Below are positions 12,588 through 21,986 of a stretch of DNA of 29,957 nucleotides, in pieces; position 1 is the first letter of the stretch, and the number at the start of each line of letters is the position of its first letter. Origin of the DNA: a virus. The notes beneath the pieces were generated by a model, which had not been told where the DNA came from, did not search any database, and worked only from the letters and a program-made list of their open reading frames with translations. The DNA lies in IMG/VR virus record IMGVR_UViG_3300034104_001089, positions 1-29,957 of that record; one strand, written 5' to 3'. A program made the position numbers and the translations under genes.

Positions 12588-14959
12588 TCTGCTACATTTG
12601 GGTATTCTTCTGGGTCATTTTGCCAATTAAGTGTGTCAATAAATCTGAAGTCATTTAGTAACTTGAATTGTACATCTCCACTTGTTAGGTCTGCTTGGTA
12701 ATCGTTTATGATGTATCTCTTATCCCTTATTACTAACCTATCATTTAGTTTCAATCTTGTAAGTATTGATAGTGGTAGATTCGTCTTTATGGTAGTTATC
12801 CTGTTTTTCTTGTTGTATAAGTTTAGTAAGTATGATTGATAGTAAAGTGAATAACTATTGAAATCCATTTGCTTTTCTAATAGACTCGAATTATCTGTAC
12901 TCCAGTTTAAACTTATATCTTGACTGCCATATCTTACATCTTGTCCAAATGGTTGATAAGATGTTAAATTAAATGTAGAAGTGCCATCTGTAATATTTAT
13001 ATCTACATCCGTATCTTGCCAAGTGTATTTGTATAGTATAATAGGCTTAGGAACGTAATCATTATACTCTTGATTTAAACAATATCCTACCTGTACATTT
13101 GTCGGAATAGTGTAATTTAATTTACTGAAAAGTAGATTCTCAAAAGGTAGTTCAATGTTATAATCACCACCATCGAAATCTTTTACATCTCTAATATCAC
13201 CATATTCGTATCCACTTTCAGCAAAAAATGCTCTATTTATAAATGATTGACTTTGTTGATGTGTAAAATTAATTGCCTTATATAATTCTACTCTTTCGAT
13301 GTCTATGCTTTCCGTGTCTGTGTATTGTGTAATATCATAAATATTGCCTTCTCCATACCAAGCATCTAAAGGTTCAATAATGTAATTAGTATCAGATGTT
13401 GCTACACAAGTTAGATTGAATTGTTTAAGTATCCCACTGATGAAATCCGTGATTTTAATATCAGGTAAATATTGTGTAATGTCAAAATTAAAAGTTGAAA
13501 AAGTTACTGTTGATATATTATCAGTATCAAATGGAGAAAATACAAGATATTGTTCATATCTTATTTTTATATCAGTTTCAATTGTATTAGCATATTTACT
13601 TCTTATATAAAACTCATATTTTTCATCAATCCAATCACCATAAGTGTTATTTGTATAAGTATATATTTTTACATATTTATCACCAGTTCCACTTGTTGTA
13701 ATACTGTTAATTAAATTACCATTCATATATACATCAACAAAATATTCATCTGATGATGTTACAGATGTAACTGTTAAGAATAAATATAACTTAACGTAAT
13801 TAGGATTATAAACTAATCTCGCAGTATCATTGTCTGCATCAAAAATAGTATTTCCTGCAAATTGTTGTGTGTCAGTAATCAATACCTTTTCTCTAATACT
13901 TGGACTTATTATAGGAACATTTGTATTATCAAGTTGTATTTCTTGATTCTTAAGCCATAAAAACAAGTTCGTGAATCTGTCATTAGATAAGAAATCACTT
14001 GTAAATGTTAGATTAAATTGATTTTCAATAGTATTAAATAACTCTTTTACCTTTATAGCAGGAAATAATTCTGTGAAATAGAATGCTTTTGCTGGGTCTG
14101 TAATGTCATAAGTACCACCATCGCCATAACTCCATAGATTCTTACTTGTTATCAATGGAAACTTTATAGCACTATCGAAGTCTAAAGAAACTAAATCAGA
14201 TACATTCGATAAATTATACTCAAATGAATATTCTGATAGGTCTAATGTGTTTAAACTTGCTTCGCCTAATGTGTCTTTTAAACTTACTAAATCACCAAAG
14301 AATTGTAGTGTATAAGATTCTATTCTCTTATTTTTGATGTTTGCCTTTTCAAGTTGTAGGTTTCCTGTTTTGAAAGGTATATGATCGATCTCTATTCGTG
14401 CTTTTCTACGGATACGATTATCTTGTAATGCGTTTACATCACTATTATACCAATGCTCTAAAATTTGGTTGTTATTTGTTGAAGCAGGAACTACAAAAGA
14501 CTGCGAGTAATCGCTGAAAACACTTGATATATCTGATACATTTTGTACTGAACTATTAATAACAATTTTCTCATCATCAAATAAATCTAATCTTTCGTAA
14601 TATTGTTTGTTTACTGTGCAACTTTCAGTTAAAATAGATGTTCTTATTTCCGAAATCCAATTATCAGAAACAGGACAATTTGTTCCAACATCGAATGTAT
14701 AACCTTCTACTCGTTCACCTATTGCATCTCTATAAAGTACCCACGCATTATCGCCTAATCCTGCTGGTCCACCTGCTAATTCATATACAATAAAATAGTG
14801 ATATTCGCCAATATAGAATTCATAGATATTATAGCCTTCCTCTGTTGATGAAATAGAACCTGCTTGATATGGAACATCGTCTAATGTAATTACAATACAC
14901 GAACAAAAGTTCTCATCAATTTTATCTGTCTGAATGTATATCTGTACTTTTCTATTCAT
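12584..14959 (-). CDS. Large tail hub / baseplate protein
   Basis: This 791-aa, mainly beta-strand protein resembles the large tail proteins of Bacteroidetes siphophages, with YYERLDLFDDEKIVINSSVQ then SQSFVVPASTNNNQILEHWY (about 120-170), which I recall as a recurring block in them. The C-terminus (LTRLKLNDRLVIRDKRYIIN) looks like a late hub domain of the gp27/Tal type. It is adjacent to the tape measure, as expected for a hub that caps the tail tip. No lytic domain is visible. Confidence 0.72.
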   Translation of the reverse strand: MNRKVQIYIQTDKIDENFCSCIVITLDDVPYQAGSISSTEEGYNIYEFYIGEYHYFIVYELAGGPAGLGDNAWVLYRDAIGERVEGYTFDVGTNCPVSDNWISEIRTSILTESCTVNKQYYERLDLFDDEKIVINSSVQNVSDISSVFSDYSQSFVVPASTNNNQILEHWYNSDVNALQDNRIRRKARIEIDHIPFKTGNLQLEKANIKNKRIESYTLQFFGDLVSLKDTLGEASLNTLDLSEYSFEYNLSNVSDLVSLDFDSAIKFPLITSKNLWSYGDGGTYDITDPAKAFYFTELFPAIKVKELFNTIENQFNLTFTSDFLSNDRFTNLFLWLKNQEIQLDNTNVPIISPSIREKVLITDTQQFAGNTIFDADNDTARLVYNPNYVKLYLFLTVTSVTSSDEYFVDVYMNGNLINSITTSGTGDKYVKIYTYTNNTYGDWIDEKYEFYIRSKYANTIETDIKIRYEQYLVFSPFDTDNISTVTFSTFNFDITQYLPDIKITDFISGILKQFNLTCVATSDTNYIIEPLDAWYGEGNIYDITQYTDTESIDIERVELYKAINFTHQQSQSFINRAFFAESGYEYGDIRDVKDFDGGDYNIELPFENLLFSKLNYTIPTNVQVGYCLNQEYNDYVPKPIILYKYTWQDTDVDINITDGTSTFNLTSYQPFGQDVRYGSQDISLNWSTDNSSLLEKQMDFNSYSLYYQSYLLNLYNKKNRITTIKTNLPLSILTRLKLNDRLVIRDKRYIINDYQADLTSGDVQFKLLNDFRFIDTLNWQNDPEEYPNVAE

Positions 14960-16077
14960 TACATATTGGTATATACAAGTGCTTTTAAATATTCAAACTC
15001 TAATTGGTAATTAATCAGTTTATCATTTATATGTTTGAAGAATTGTGTTTGATTAGTATTAAATTTGACAGGTACATAATAAGTTAAAATATTATCAGAA
15101 TTGAAATCACATAGATATAACTTTTCTGATAGCATTATTTTGTTTAAAGTCAAATTCCAACTTTCAGATTTCCAATTCGTGTTTATGGTAATATTATACA
15201 AACCATTCTTATTGAATTCTGTTTTCTCTGGTTCTGTAAAATCAACAGGATTATAAGCACCTCCAAAATTCTGACTATATAATTGATATTGATTTGCAGA
15301 TGTTTGAATATTAGATTTTGAACTACCTAACATATAAGTACTTTCCCATACTCCTGCATCAGATATATACCATAAAATACTCTTATAATTGCATACATCT
15401 TGAGGAACAATTGTAAATGTTTCAACTAATACATCATCTGCATTTAAAACAGTAATTATAATATTGTCATTTATTGAATTAAATGGATATAATGCACCTG
15501 TAAAATATACATAAGGGTAATCATTAGGTATTGTAACACTTGTATAAACTTCCCCTATTTGAGTTGATATAGTATAGTCTGTACAATTAACAAAATATAA
15601 AGGCTTTACTTGACCTTGAACATAAGTAAGTTCATTTTTAAAGTTAACATAGTTTAGTATTATAGGATTATTTGCCCATAATTGAGAATCAAATCCTTCG
15701 TAAAATGTACTTAAATAACCATTAAAAGCAAAATATTCAGTAGTATCTAATAATGTATAAGTAGTATCCGTGTTTTGATTGTATCTCTTTACCTTAACAT
15801 TACACCAATTACTATAATTCAACGTACCACTTGTAAGATTTAATGGTTGATTTGAACTTTGAACTGAATCTACATATTCACGAATATAACTGCTAATATC
15901 ATAAGTCATCCTTAAATTATCAGGTGCAGCGATAAACTTACTCAATACATAATTCGGCGATACAGGTGCAGAACCTACTCCATTCCAAATGAATACCTCA
16001 ATTTTACTACCCATTGAAGGTGATTGGTTAACTTCTACTATGTAAGGACTTCTCGCTAATATGATAGGTTTACTCAT
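14959..16077 (-). CDS. Distal tail / baseplate protein
   Basis: This 372-aa beta-rich protein begins MSKPIILARSPYIVEVNQSP; aromatic strands alternate with Asn/Thr-rich loops (YNITINTNWKSESWNLTLNK). Its place directly upstream of the hub gene, sharing a 1-base overlap, fits a distal-tail or baseplate wedge component. Low cysteine and no catalytic signature. The role is from context. Confidence 0.6.
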   Translation of the reverse strand: MSKPIILARSPYIVEVNQSPSMGSKIEVFIWNGVGSAPVSPNYVLSKFIAAPDNLRMTYDISSYIREYVDSVQSSNQPLNLTSGTLNYSNWCNVKVKRYNQNTDTTYTLLDTTEYFAFNGYLSTFYEGFDSQLWANNPIILNYVNFKNELTYVQGQVKPLYFVNCTDYTISTQIGEVYTSVTIPNDYPYVYFTGALYPFNSINDNIIITVLNADDVLVETFTIVPQDVCNYKSILWYISDAGVWESTYMLGSSKSNIQTSANQYQLYSQNFGGAYNPVDFTEPEKTEFNKNGLYNITINTNWKSESWNLTLNKIMLSEKLYLCDFNSDNILTYYVPVKFNTNQTQFFKHINDKLINYQLEFEYLKALVYTNM

Positions 16078-16592
16078 TTCTTATAATTTGTTAGTGTGTA
16101 TTGTAGGAATTCACTCATATCTAAACCATAGGCTTCAATCAATTCATTTGATAGTTTTTTGTACTCGTTTTCAAATGGTTTAGTAAAGAATAAACTTGGT
16201 TTGATTCCTTTTTTAAATATGTTTTTAGCAATTGCAAATTTTAAAGACTTTCTATCAATGAATTTTCCGTTTTTATCTCTTGGTGCTATACCTCTTTTCA
16301 CTACCCATTTATCAAGTGAATTAAGCATCTTTCTACTTGGTACTCCTTTCTTGAAACTAAATGGTGCATTTCTGTTTATTTTTAACCCATTTACTCCCTT
16401 ATCTTGAAATTCTCCATAGTCAGCCATCATAAAATCCAACTGAAAAGAATTAGGACTACCTTTTAAGTCTGAATCTAAACTATTATACAAGCGTTTTGAT
16501 GCGTTCTTTCCTGTTTTGGTAAGGTTAGATTTCGCTTGTTGTATAACTCGCTTTCTAAACGTATTTAATTCGTCTTTTAGATGCTCTAACAT
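16074..16592 (-). CDS. HK97 gp10-like head-tail or tail-completion protein
   Basis: This 172-aa basic protein has an N-terminal helix (MLEHLKDELNTFRKRVIQQA), a central DYGEFQDKGVNG segment (58-69) that matches the 'Y-A..-E-F-G-T' turn of gp10-like proteins, and C-terminal helices with SLFFTKPFENEYKKL. gp10-like proteins connect head and tail or complete the tail. It overlaps both neighbours by a few bases. Its position among baseplate genes is odd for a connector. Confidence 0.65.
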   Translation of the reverse strand: MLEHLKDELNTFRKRVIQQAKSNLTKTGKNASKRLYNSLDSDLKGSPNSFQLDFMMADYGEFQDKGVNGLKINRNAPFSFKKGVPSRKMLNSLDKWVVKRGIAPRDKNGKFIDRKSLKFAIAKNIFKKGIKPSLFFTKPFENEYKKLSNELIEAYGLDMSEFLQYTLTNYKK

Positions 16593-17746
16593 TAGTTAAT
16601 TGTTGCGATTTGGTCACCTGTACTTTGAACACTTGCAGGATTTGTTGGTATTCTATCTGTTGCAGTTTTTATGGCTGTTGAATTTATCTCTGTGTCATCT
16701 GTTGTTATGTTTTTTGCAGATGTCAACTCCCTTGTTGCATATGCCCAAATACTTGCTTCGGTTACTGTTGTTGCCGATGGTGTTTGGTCTCTGTAATTTT
16801 TAAAAGTAGTAGGTGTATCGTAATAATAAATATTAGTAACAGACAACAATGCTTTAAATAACATTAAGGCATCCATTCCGTTTGAATTACCATTAATATT
16901 CGTTGCGTTAATTATAAATTGTGTTTTATTTATATATGGTGCTGTACCTGTATAAGATTGAATTGCTGGGGATGTTGTACTTGCAGTAATATCGGTTATT
17001 GGTGATGCTGTAGGTGTTGCTGTGGTAAAATTCCAAGTATAACCTACATATTGACTTTGTGCATTGTTTTCATTTTGTTGCTGAATACCTGCAATACTAT
17101 TTCCGCCCTCAATTGTTGTTGCTTTATATATTACTATTCCTGATGTTGTGTTGTTGTTTATTGCTGCTGCCGTACCACCTGTAATTTTAGTACAATTTAC
17201 ATAAATAGTGTTTCCTGTTGCTGCAGATGGAATATGTATTGCATAAGCAGTATTTGCAGTAATACCACTCAAAATTTCATCGGCAGTCATATATATTTTT
17301 GAGTTAGTGCAGTTGATATATATTCCGTGTGATGTTGCAGCAGATGAAAAGCCACCTGTAATATCCCCACTACACAATATTTGCATTACTGATGGCTGTG
17401 ATGTTGGTGAACCTAAAATTGTTATTGTATTACCTGCTGTTGTTAACTGACTTGACTCAATTCCTCCTGAGCCAACTGTTACTGTTGGTGAGTAAGTATT
17501 TGTAATTGTAATTTGTGCTGTACCTCCTGCATTTGCATTGACAGTAAAACCTGTTGTTGCTTTATTACTAATTTTATTAACGTTTACTGTTACTCCTGAA
17601 TCTATTATAACTGTCTTATTATGTAAATAAGCATCATCTGCTGATGTTGGAACTGTACCAGTTGTGTTTGTAGCCATATTAGTCCAATTGGCTGCTGTAC
17701 TCCAATTTAAAATACCTGTTGTTCCTGAATATAAATAACTTGCCAT
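16592..17746 (-). CDS. Beta-helix-like tail appendage protein
   Basis: This 384-aa protein is rich in Thr, Asn, Gly and Ala and low in charge. The N-terminus (NWSTAANWTNMA, VPTSADDAYLHNKTVIIDSG) resembles the start of adhesin-type beta-helices, followed by regular short strands to about 300. The C-terminal EASIWAYATRELTSAKN is a tail-protein motif I recall from other phage appendages. It probably extends from the tail tip as a fibre or spike; no hydrolase residues are evident. Confidence 0.62.
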   Translation of the reverse strand: MASYLYSGTTGILNWSTAANWTNMATNTTGTVPTSADDAYLHNKTVIIDSGVTVNVNKISNKATTGFTVNANAGGTAQITITNTYSPTVTVGSGGIESSQLTTAGNTITILGSPTSQPSVMQILCSGDITGGFSSAATSHGIYINCTNSKIYMTADEILSGITANTAYAIHIPSAATGNTIYVNCTKITGGTAAAINNNTTSGIVIYKATTIEGGNSIAGIQQQNENNAQSQYVGYTWNFTTATPTASPITDITASTTSPAIQSYTGTAPYINKTQFIINATNINGNSNGMDALMLFKALLSVTNIYYYDTPTTFKNYRDQTPSATTVTEASIWAYATRELTSAKNITTDDTEINSTAIKTATDRIPTNPASVQSTGDQIATIN

Positions 17747-17749
17747 ATC

Positions 17750-19252
17750 TTAACTATAAATTAAATCTGCTCTATTTGTCCAAGCACCTGTAGCAACTCC
17801 TTTTGTTGTTGTTCCATCACTTGCTAATGTTAATTTTGTTATTGTCCATACTGATGCACTCTCTGAACTTCCTTGTGATGCGTGACCATTATAGTCATAA
17901 GGAGAAGCAAATGAGTGTAATCTGTCTAATTGTGTTTCAGCCATTACTCCTGCTTGTTGTGTAACAGTAAAAATTGCACTTGCAGTTGAAGGAGGATTAC
18001 CTGCTGCATAATACTGCATTGTGACTTGTGTACTTGATGCACTCCAAACTAACTCGTAATAATCTCCCGAATTTAATTCAAGCAAGTAATTCCAAGAAAC
18101 AATTGTATGACCATTTACTCCTGCGTGTTTATTTGGTATCGAACAATATCCTGATGAACCTGCTACATCTGTTCCGTTCTTCCTTAACCAAATAGTTACA
18201 TCTTGTAATTGTGTATCCGTGTTTTGAAACTGACTACTGAATTGTAAGTTATAAACACCACCATTTGCAAACGTTATTCTTGAATCACTTACTACTGTTA
18301 CCTCGTTTGATAAGTCCATAGTTCTGAACTTCATTGGATAACCTGTGTTTATTGTAGCAACAGTCTGTGTTGCGTCATCTTGATATTGTGCGTAATAACC
18401 TAATGTAGTTAATTGCGAAGGTTTATTTTTTATGTAGTCTAAAGCACTTGTGTTGGCTTGTGTCCAATCTGATTGAATCTGTGCAGCAGGAATAGTTAAA
18501 GTAACAGCACCTGTTAATCCATTTACTGAAGTTACTGCATCCGTAGCTGGAGAATGTTGCCAAATGCTACCATTGTACATCACCCAATCACCAACTCCAA
18601 AACTTATAGCACCTGATCCAAAGTTTACACTACCTGCAACTGAACATCGATATACATCTCCTGCGTTACCTGTGCCATTCGCTAAAGTTGGTGTATTTGT
18701 TGAAGCATCCCAAGCACCTTTAAACTCCATTACTGAATTTGGTAATTGTGTAGCTGGAATCTTACCACCTGAATCTAATGAAGCGTAACCATTTGCGTTT
18801 CCTTTTTCCTCTGTTGTTTGAATAATATAATTTCCAGCAGATGCTTTGTCAGGAATTTGTAGATTTATTCCATTTATATTTACTTCTAAATTATCAAGTG
18901 TACTATCATAGCCCCCTGATTTAAGTCCTAAAATACCTGTTGAACCTAAATAAGCATAAGTCCCTGAATTTTTATCTTCCGTACCTATTTCAGTTGGTGC
19001 AATTAAAGAGTAAGCATTTGCACTATCTATTGTTAATGAATTGGTGGTAGTTGCTCCGTTATCTGTTACACTTTGTAAATCTTGGTTTCCACCACCACCT
19101 CCCGATAGTTGTACATACCCCGTACCATCCCAATAATAACTGAAATCAGAATCCTCTGCTATGTAGATAGTTTTTACACTACCCGTTGCAGGAAAAGATG
19201 CTAAATCAGCATACGTTAGTATCTGTGAATTTATGTTAATATCTATTGCCAT
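17750..19252 (-). CDS. Receptor-binding tail fibre candidate
   Basis: This 500-aa protein has an N-terminal attachment-like region (residues 1-55, ending Ser-Gly-Gly-rich), several fibre-type repeats (GNANGYASLDSGGKIPATQLP; DAVTSVNGLTGAVTL; WTQANTSALDYIKNKP) and a C-terminal jelly-roll candidate (about 310-440: ITFANGGVYNLQFSSQFQNT, DVTIWLRKNGTDV, YYELVWSASS) like C1q/TNF-type heads. This is the best receptor-binding candidate. Two AAACACG motifs lie only 94 bases apart in the head domain. Confidence 0.72.
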   Translation of the reverse strand: MAIDININSQILTYADLASFPATGSVKTIYIAEDSDFSYYWDGTGYVQLSGGGGGNQDLQSVTDNGATTTNSLTIDSANAYSLIAPTEIGTEDKNSGTYAYLGSTGILGLKSGGYDSTLDNLEVNINGINLQIPDKASAGNYIIQTTEEKGNANGYASLDSGGKIPATQLPNSVMEFKGAWDASTNTPTLANGTGNAGDVYRCSVAGSVNFGSGAISFGVGDWVMYNGSIWQHSPATDAVTSVNGLTGAVTLTIPAAQIQSDWTQANTSALDYIKNKPSQLTTLGYYAQYQDDATQTVATINTGYPMKFRTMDLSNEVTVVSDSRITFANGGVYNLQFSSQFQNTDTQLQDVTIWLRKNGTDVAGSSGYCSIPNKHAGVNGHTIVSWNYLLELNSGDYYELVWSASSTQVTMQYYAAGNPPSTASAIFTVTQQAGVMAETQLDRLHSFASPYDYNGHASQGSSESASVWTITKLTLASDGTTTKGVATGAWTNRADLIYS

Positions 19253-19914
19253 ACGATGTTAATTGTTTCGTTGCTTAAAGTTGCTACTTCTATTGATTCC
19301 TGTAGTACTTCATCAACATATACGTTAAATGTTGTATCAGGTAGTATGATTATCTCTTCTGCTCCACTTTCTATATAACCTTGCTCAATTATTGTATTAT
19401 CCGTGTTTTTAATTACAAAGTGTGCAGCCAAACAATCATCAGGTATAGGAACTAATCCATCACAAGATGTCATTGTGTTAGGAATAAGAACATCAAATGT
19501 ACCTGTCCATCCTGCTAAACTATTTTCAAATCTTTCTGTGAAGTTTTCGCAAGTAGGATTGCCATCTAATTGGTAAAGGTCCTTAGATAAACTACCTGTC
19601 TTTAATACTTGAAAAAGTCTATTTAAAACTGCCAGTTGTGTATTAAGAATGTCTTGCTCATTCGTGTTTCCGACAAACCAATCAGTGATGTTATCTTTGC
19701 TCTCATCGAGAATATCCATAGCGATAACAGAAACGTTAAATCGCCAAATGTTATTTTCCATCGTTGCTTCATTCACCATCAAGTGACAAAGAGGAAAGAT
19801 AGTTTGTTTGTTTAAGTCAATTTTAAAGATGTCGCCATAAGTAACCGTGTTTACATTCGGGTCTTCTTCAAGTTGAAGTTTTATTCTTTCTAATATGTTA
19901 TAAAAACCTTGCAT
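19243..19914 (-). CDS. Tail-terminator-like protein with extension
   Basis: This 223-aa protein has an N-terminal part (1-150) that begins MQGFYNILERIKLQLEEDPN and contains PLCHLMVNEATMENNIWRFN, consistent in size and position with a tail terminator. Residues 160-223 form a separate beta domain (FVIKNTDNTIIEQGYIES). It directly follows the chaperone frameshift product. Role inferred from context; three AAACACG motifs lie within 450 bases here. Confidence 0.5.
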   Translation of the reverse strand: MQGFYNILERIKLQLEEDPNVNTVTYGDIFKIDLNKQTIFPLCHLMVNEATMENNIWRFNVSVIAMDILDESKDNITDWFVGNTNEQDILNTQLAVLNRLFQVLKTGSLSKDLYQLDGNPTCENFTERFENSLAGWTGTFDVLIPNTMTSCDGLVPIPDDCLAAHFVIKNTDNTIIEQGYIESGAEEIIILPDTTFNVYVDEVLQESIEVATLSNETINIVWQ

Positions 19915-20163
19915 CTATTTCTTTAGTCTTGCTATTTCAATATCGTTCTTTTCTTTTTCGTACATCAAGTATGTAAGGCATTGCCTAACTGGTAACTCGG
20001 TAACTGCATCAAATCGTGTAAGGTCTCCTTTAGCGATTGTATAGATTGAATTATACCATCCCCATTTGCTTCCAAATTGTGCTTCTGCTGAATAGTCATT
20101 TCCGTTACTTCCTCCTTTAAATAATCCATCGTAGCCATCAATAAGTCGTTGCTTAAATTCCAA
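19915..20163 (-). CDS. Tail assembly chaperone, -1 frameshift extension
   Basis: This 82-codon frame has no ATG; it opens at TTG right after the slippery T run and reads LEFKQRLIDGYDGLFKGGSN, then KWGWYNSIYTIAKGDLTRFD and ends in a charged helix (YLMYEKEKNDIEIARLKK). Conserved-looking aromatic content shows real coding. It is expected only as the C-terminal part of a 245-aa fusion (163 + 82). An independent TTG start is the alternative. Confidence 0.7.
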   Translation of the reverse strand: MEFKQRLIDGYDGLFKGGSNGNDYSAEAQFGSKWGWYNSIYTIAKGDLTRFDAVTELPVRQCLTYLMYEKEKNDIEIARLKK

Positions 20164-20651
20164 AAAAAAAGCATACTACCAAACACAGCACTCATTGGTG
20201 CAAATTTCATCGCTTCCTCTAATGCTTCTGTTCCTGTGTACTTGGCAATCTCGTATTGTTCTTTCTTCGTCTTTATGACAGGCCGATACATTACAGCCAT
20301 TGCCTTGTTCATCGTTTCCCAATTTCCGATAGTTGTTTCAAGGTCTATGTACTCACCGAAACTCATATCTTCCAAATTAGGAATAAATCCGAACTCCATA
20401 TCAGACAACTTGAATCGTTGCACTAACTTAGGTTTATTCTCAAACATCTTAGTAAGTGATTCGATTATTGCAACTGCATCCGAGTATTTAATCATTTGAA
20501 CGTAACTCATCTTGATGTTACAGAATATAGAAATCATCTTTTGTGCGATAAATTCCTCATCCTTATTTTGGTCAACAACTTTTAAGTATTCCTGATACTG
20601 ACCAAGTGTTATCTCATCTAATGAAGTTGGTATCTGTATATCTACGTTCAT
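19965..20651 (-). CDS. Tail assembly chaperone, unshifted product
   Basis: This 228-aa protein starts MNVDIQIPTSLDEITLGQYQ; I chose ATG 20651 because an AAACACGG motif and the shared AT-rich leader sit just before it, while the 32-codon extension upstream overlaps the 56-aa gene. It is helical and acidic with no catalytic motif. A run of nine T at codons 161-163 (Leu-Phe-Phe) allows a -1 shift into an overlapping frame that ends at 19915. This is the classic two-product G/GT arrangement of siphophage tail chaperones that coat the tape measure during tail assembly. Confidence 0.75.
   Translation of the reverse strand: MNVDIQIPTSLDEITLGQYQEYLKVVDQNKDEEFIAQKMISIFCNIKMSYVQMIKYSDAVAIIESLTKMFENKPKLVQRFKLSDMEFGFIPNLEDMSFGEYIDLETTIGNWETMNKAMAVMYRPVIKTKKEQYEIAKYTGTEALEEAMKFAPMSAVFGSMLFFWNLSNDLLMATMDYLKEEVTEMTIQQKHNLEANGDGIIQSIQSLKETLHDLMQLPSYQLGNALHT
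20161..20171 (-). other. Programmed -1 frameshift site (poly-T slippery run)
   Basis: The minus strand reads C followed by nine T, then GG. In the zero frame this is CTT TTT TTT TGG. Slipping back one base gives CTT TTT TTT TTG and joins the downstream frame. A homopolymer T run lets both tRNAs re-pair perfectly. I see no strong downstream stem-loop. Confidence 0.65.
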
Positions 20652-20680
20652 ATATTTATATAACTTAATTTCCGTGTTTC
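20652..20680 (-). promoter_or_regulatory. Shared AT-rich leader with AAACACGG motif
   Basis: On the minus strand AAACACGGAAATT is followed by AAGTTATATAAATATATG, ending in the chaperone start codon. The arrangement is nearly the same as at 7485-7512. Confidence 0.5.
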
Positions 20681-20835
20681 TGTTGTATGTAATCAAATGC
20701 CTTGCATAATAGCTGAAAATGTCGGTGCATAACAAAAGGATTATCAAATACTATCTTCACTCGCTTACCTGTAGTATCAAATATGTAATCTTGAATAACT
20801 GCACTATAATGCTCTATGCTTATATGCTCTACCAT
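20665..20835 (-). CDS. Hypothetical 56-aa protein
   Basis: A frame overlapping the terminase large subunit stop begins MVEHISIEHYSAVIQDYIFD and ends YIQQKHGN. Mixed strands and helices, no recognised family. It fills the terminase-chaperone gap. Its last codons contain the AAACACGG motif that may also serve the chaperone leader. Confidence 0.6.
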   Translation of the reverse strand: MVEHISIEHYSAVIQDYIFDTTGKRVKIVFDNPFVMHRHFQLLCKAFDYIQQKHGN

Positions 20836-21986
20836 ATATGGTATTTTTCTCTGTTGTTCTTTAAGCCTAAAGTTTCCATTTCATGATACCTCAAAGCATC
20901 AATAGCGTGATTAAAGTTGTCAATAGGTTTGTTTAGTTTAATTCCTGTTTTGTCAGTTGCCCAGCAGTAACTTCGTAACTCTTTAATTAAATTAGTACTG
21001 TTTGACGTTACTGAATAATTCTGTGATTGCATTATCTGAATACCAAAATTTATACTATCCTGACCTTTTGTAACTCCTGAAATTAACTTTCCGAATCTTC
21101 TAATCTCTTCGATTGATTTAGGCTCTGAACTATCTGCGTAAATAGGAACGTTATTAGGAAGGTGTTTAGCGATATCGCTATTAACTAAACCTTGTTGATA
21201 AACTAATTCATTGACTATCCTTTGCCCATTGTAATTGTAAACTTCGATTATCGTTGTAGGATCATTCGTGTAACCAAAATCGACTCCGATGCCTAATAAC
21301 TTTGCATCACTTGGTATTATATCAATAGTTTTCCAATTATTAAACACTACACCTTGAAGACTTCCTATTTGACCAAGCCCATATACATTCCACCAATTCT
21401 CCCAGTATGAAGATGTCTTTGCCTTCTCCCTGTTTTTCTCAATCTCCTTTACTATGCTTTCATCTAAGGCTTCGTTGTCTAAATAAGTCAAGATAAGAAA
21501 GTCTGTATCTTCCGTATCTTTTAACTCGTTATGCACCCAAAACTCATTCGCAGGATTGAAGTCTAAATAGATTTCTTTTTTTGTACGGATTGCTAACTCA
21601 TTGTAACTTTCAAACGTTACGTTATTACACTCGTTTATGTATAAGATGTCACGCCTTGCACCTCGAAGTTTAGAACTATCATCAGCAGAGAAAAACTCAA
21701 TGTAACTACCATTCCAAAACTCATACCTCAGAAGACTTCGATTAAAACGTTCATCAAAGTATCTACCTGTCTGTTGCATTATCTTAATGCAGTCTTTCAT
21801 CGCACCTCTACGCAAATGTGGGATGCTTTCTGCTACGATACTTATTTCCGTGTTTGGATACGTTGCAGCCTTTGTAATTAGAATAGGGAGTATTCCGTAC
21901 GTCTTACCGGCACTTGTTCCTCCCTGTACTATCTTGATACGTTTCTTTAAACTATTTATCTTGCGTATTGCCGATGTTATTATCAT
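20829..21986 (-). CDS. terL: Terminase large subunit
   Basis: This 385-aa packaging motor has the Walker A motif GGTSAGKT (22-29), Walker B region ILYINE (115-120) and a C-terminal RNase H-like nuclease with acidic residues Asp236 (GVDFGYTNDPT), Asp284 (YADSSEP) and Asp363 (NHAIDALRY). It powers DNA packaging and cuts the concatemer. It is somewhat short for the family but all motifs are intact. The start overlaps the small subunit end by 35 bases. The packaging type (cos or headful) cannot be judged from sequence here. Confidence 0.95.
   Translation of the reverse strand: MIITSAIRKINSLKKRIKIVQGGTSAGKTYGILPILITKAATYPNTEISIVAESIPHLRRGAMKDCIKIMQQTGRYFDERFNRSLLRYEFWNGSYIEFFSADDSSKLRGARRDILYINECNNVTFESYNELAIRTKKEIYLDFNPANEFWVHNELKDTEDTDFLILTYLDNEALDESIVKEIEKNREKAKTSSYWENWWNVYGLGQIGSLQGVVFNNWKTIDIIPSDAKLLGIGVDFGYTNDPTTIIEVYNYNGQRIVNELVYQQGLVNSDIAKHLPNNVPIYADSSEPKSIEEIRRFGKLISGVTKGQDSINFGIQIMQSQNYSVTSNSTNLIKELRSYCWATDKTGIKLNKPIDNFNHAIDALRYHEMETLGLKNNREKYHIW

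Noticed and set aside
20652-20747. N-terminal 32-codon extension of the tail chaperone
   Set aside because: It overlaps the 56-aa gene in another frame and lies before the leader that immediately precedes ATG 20651.
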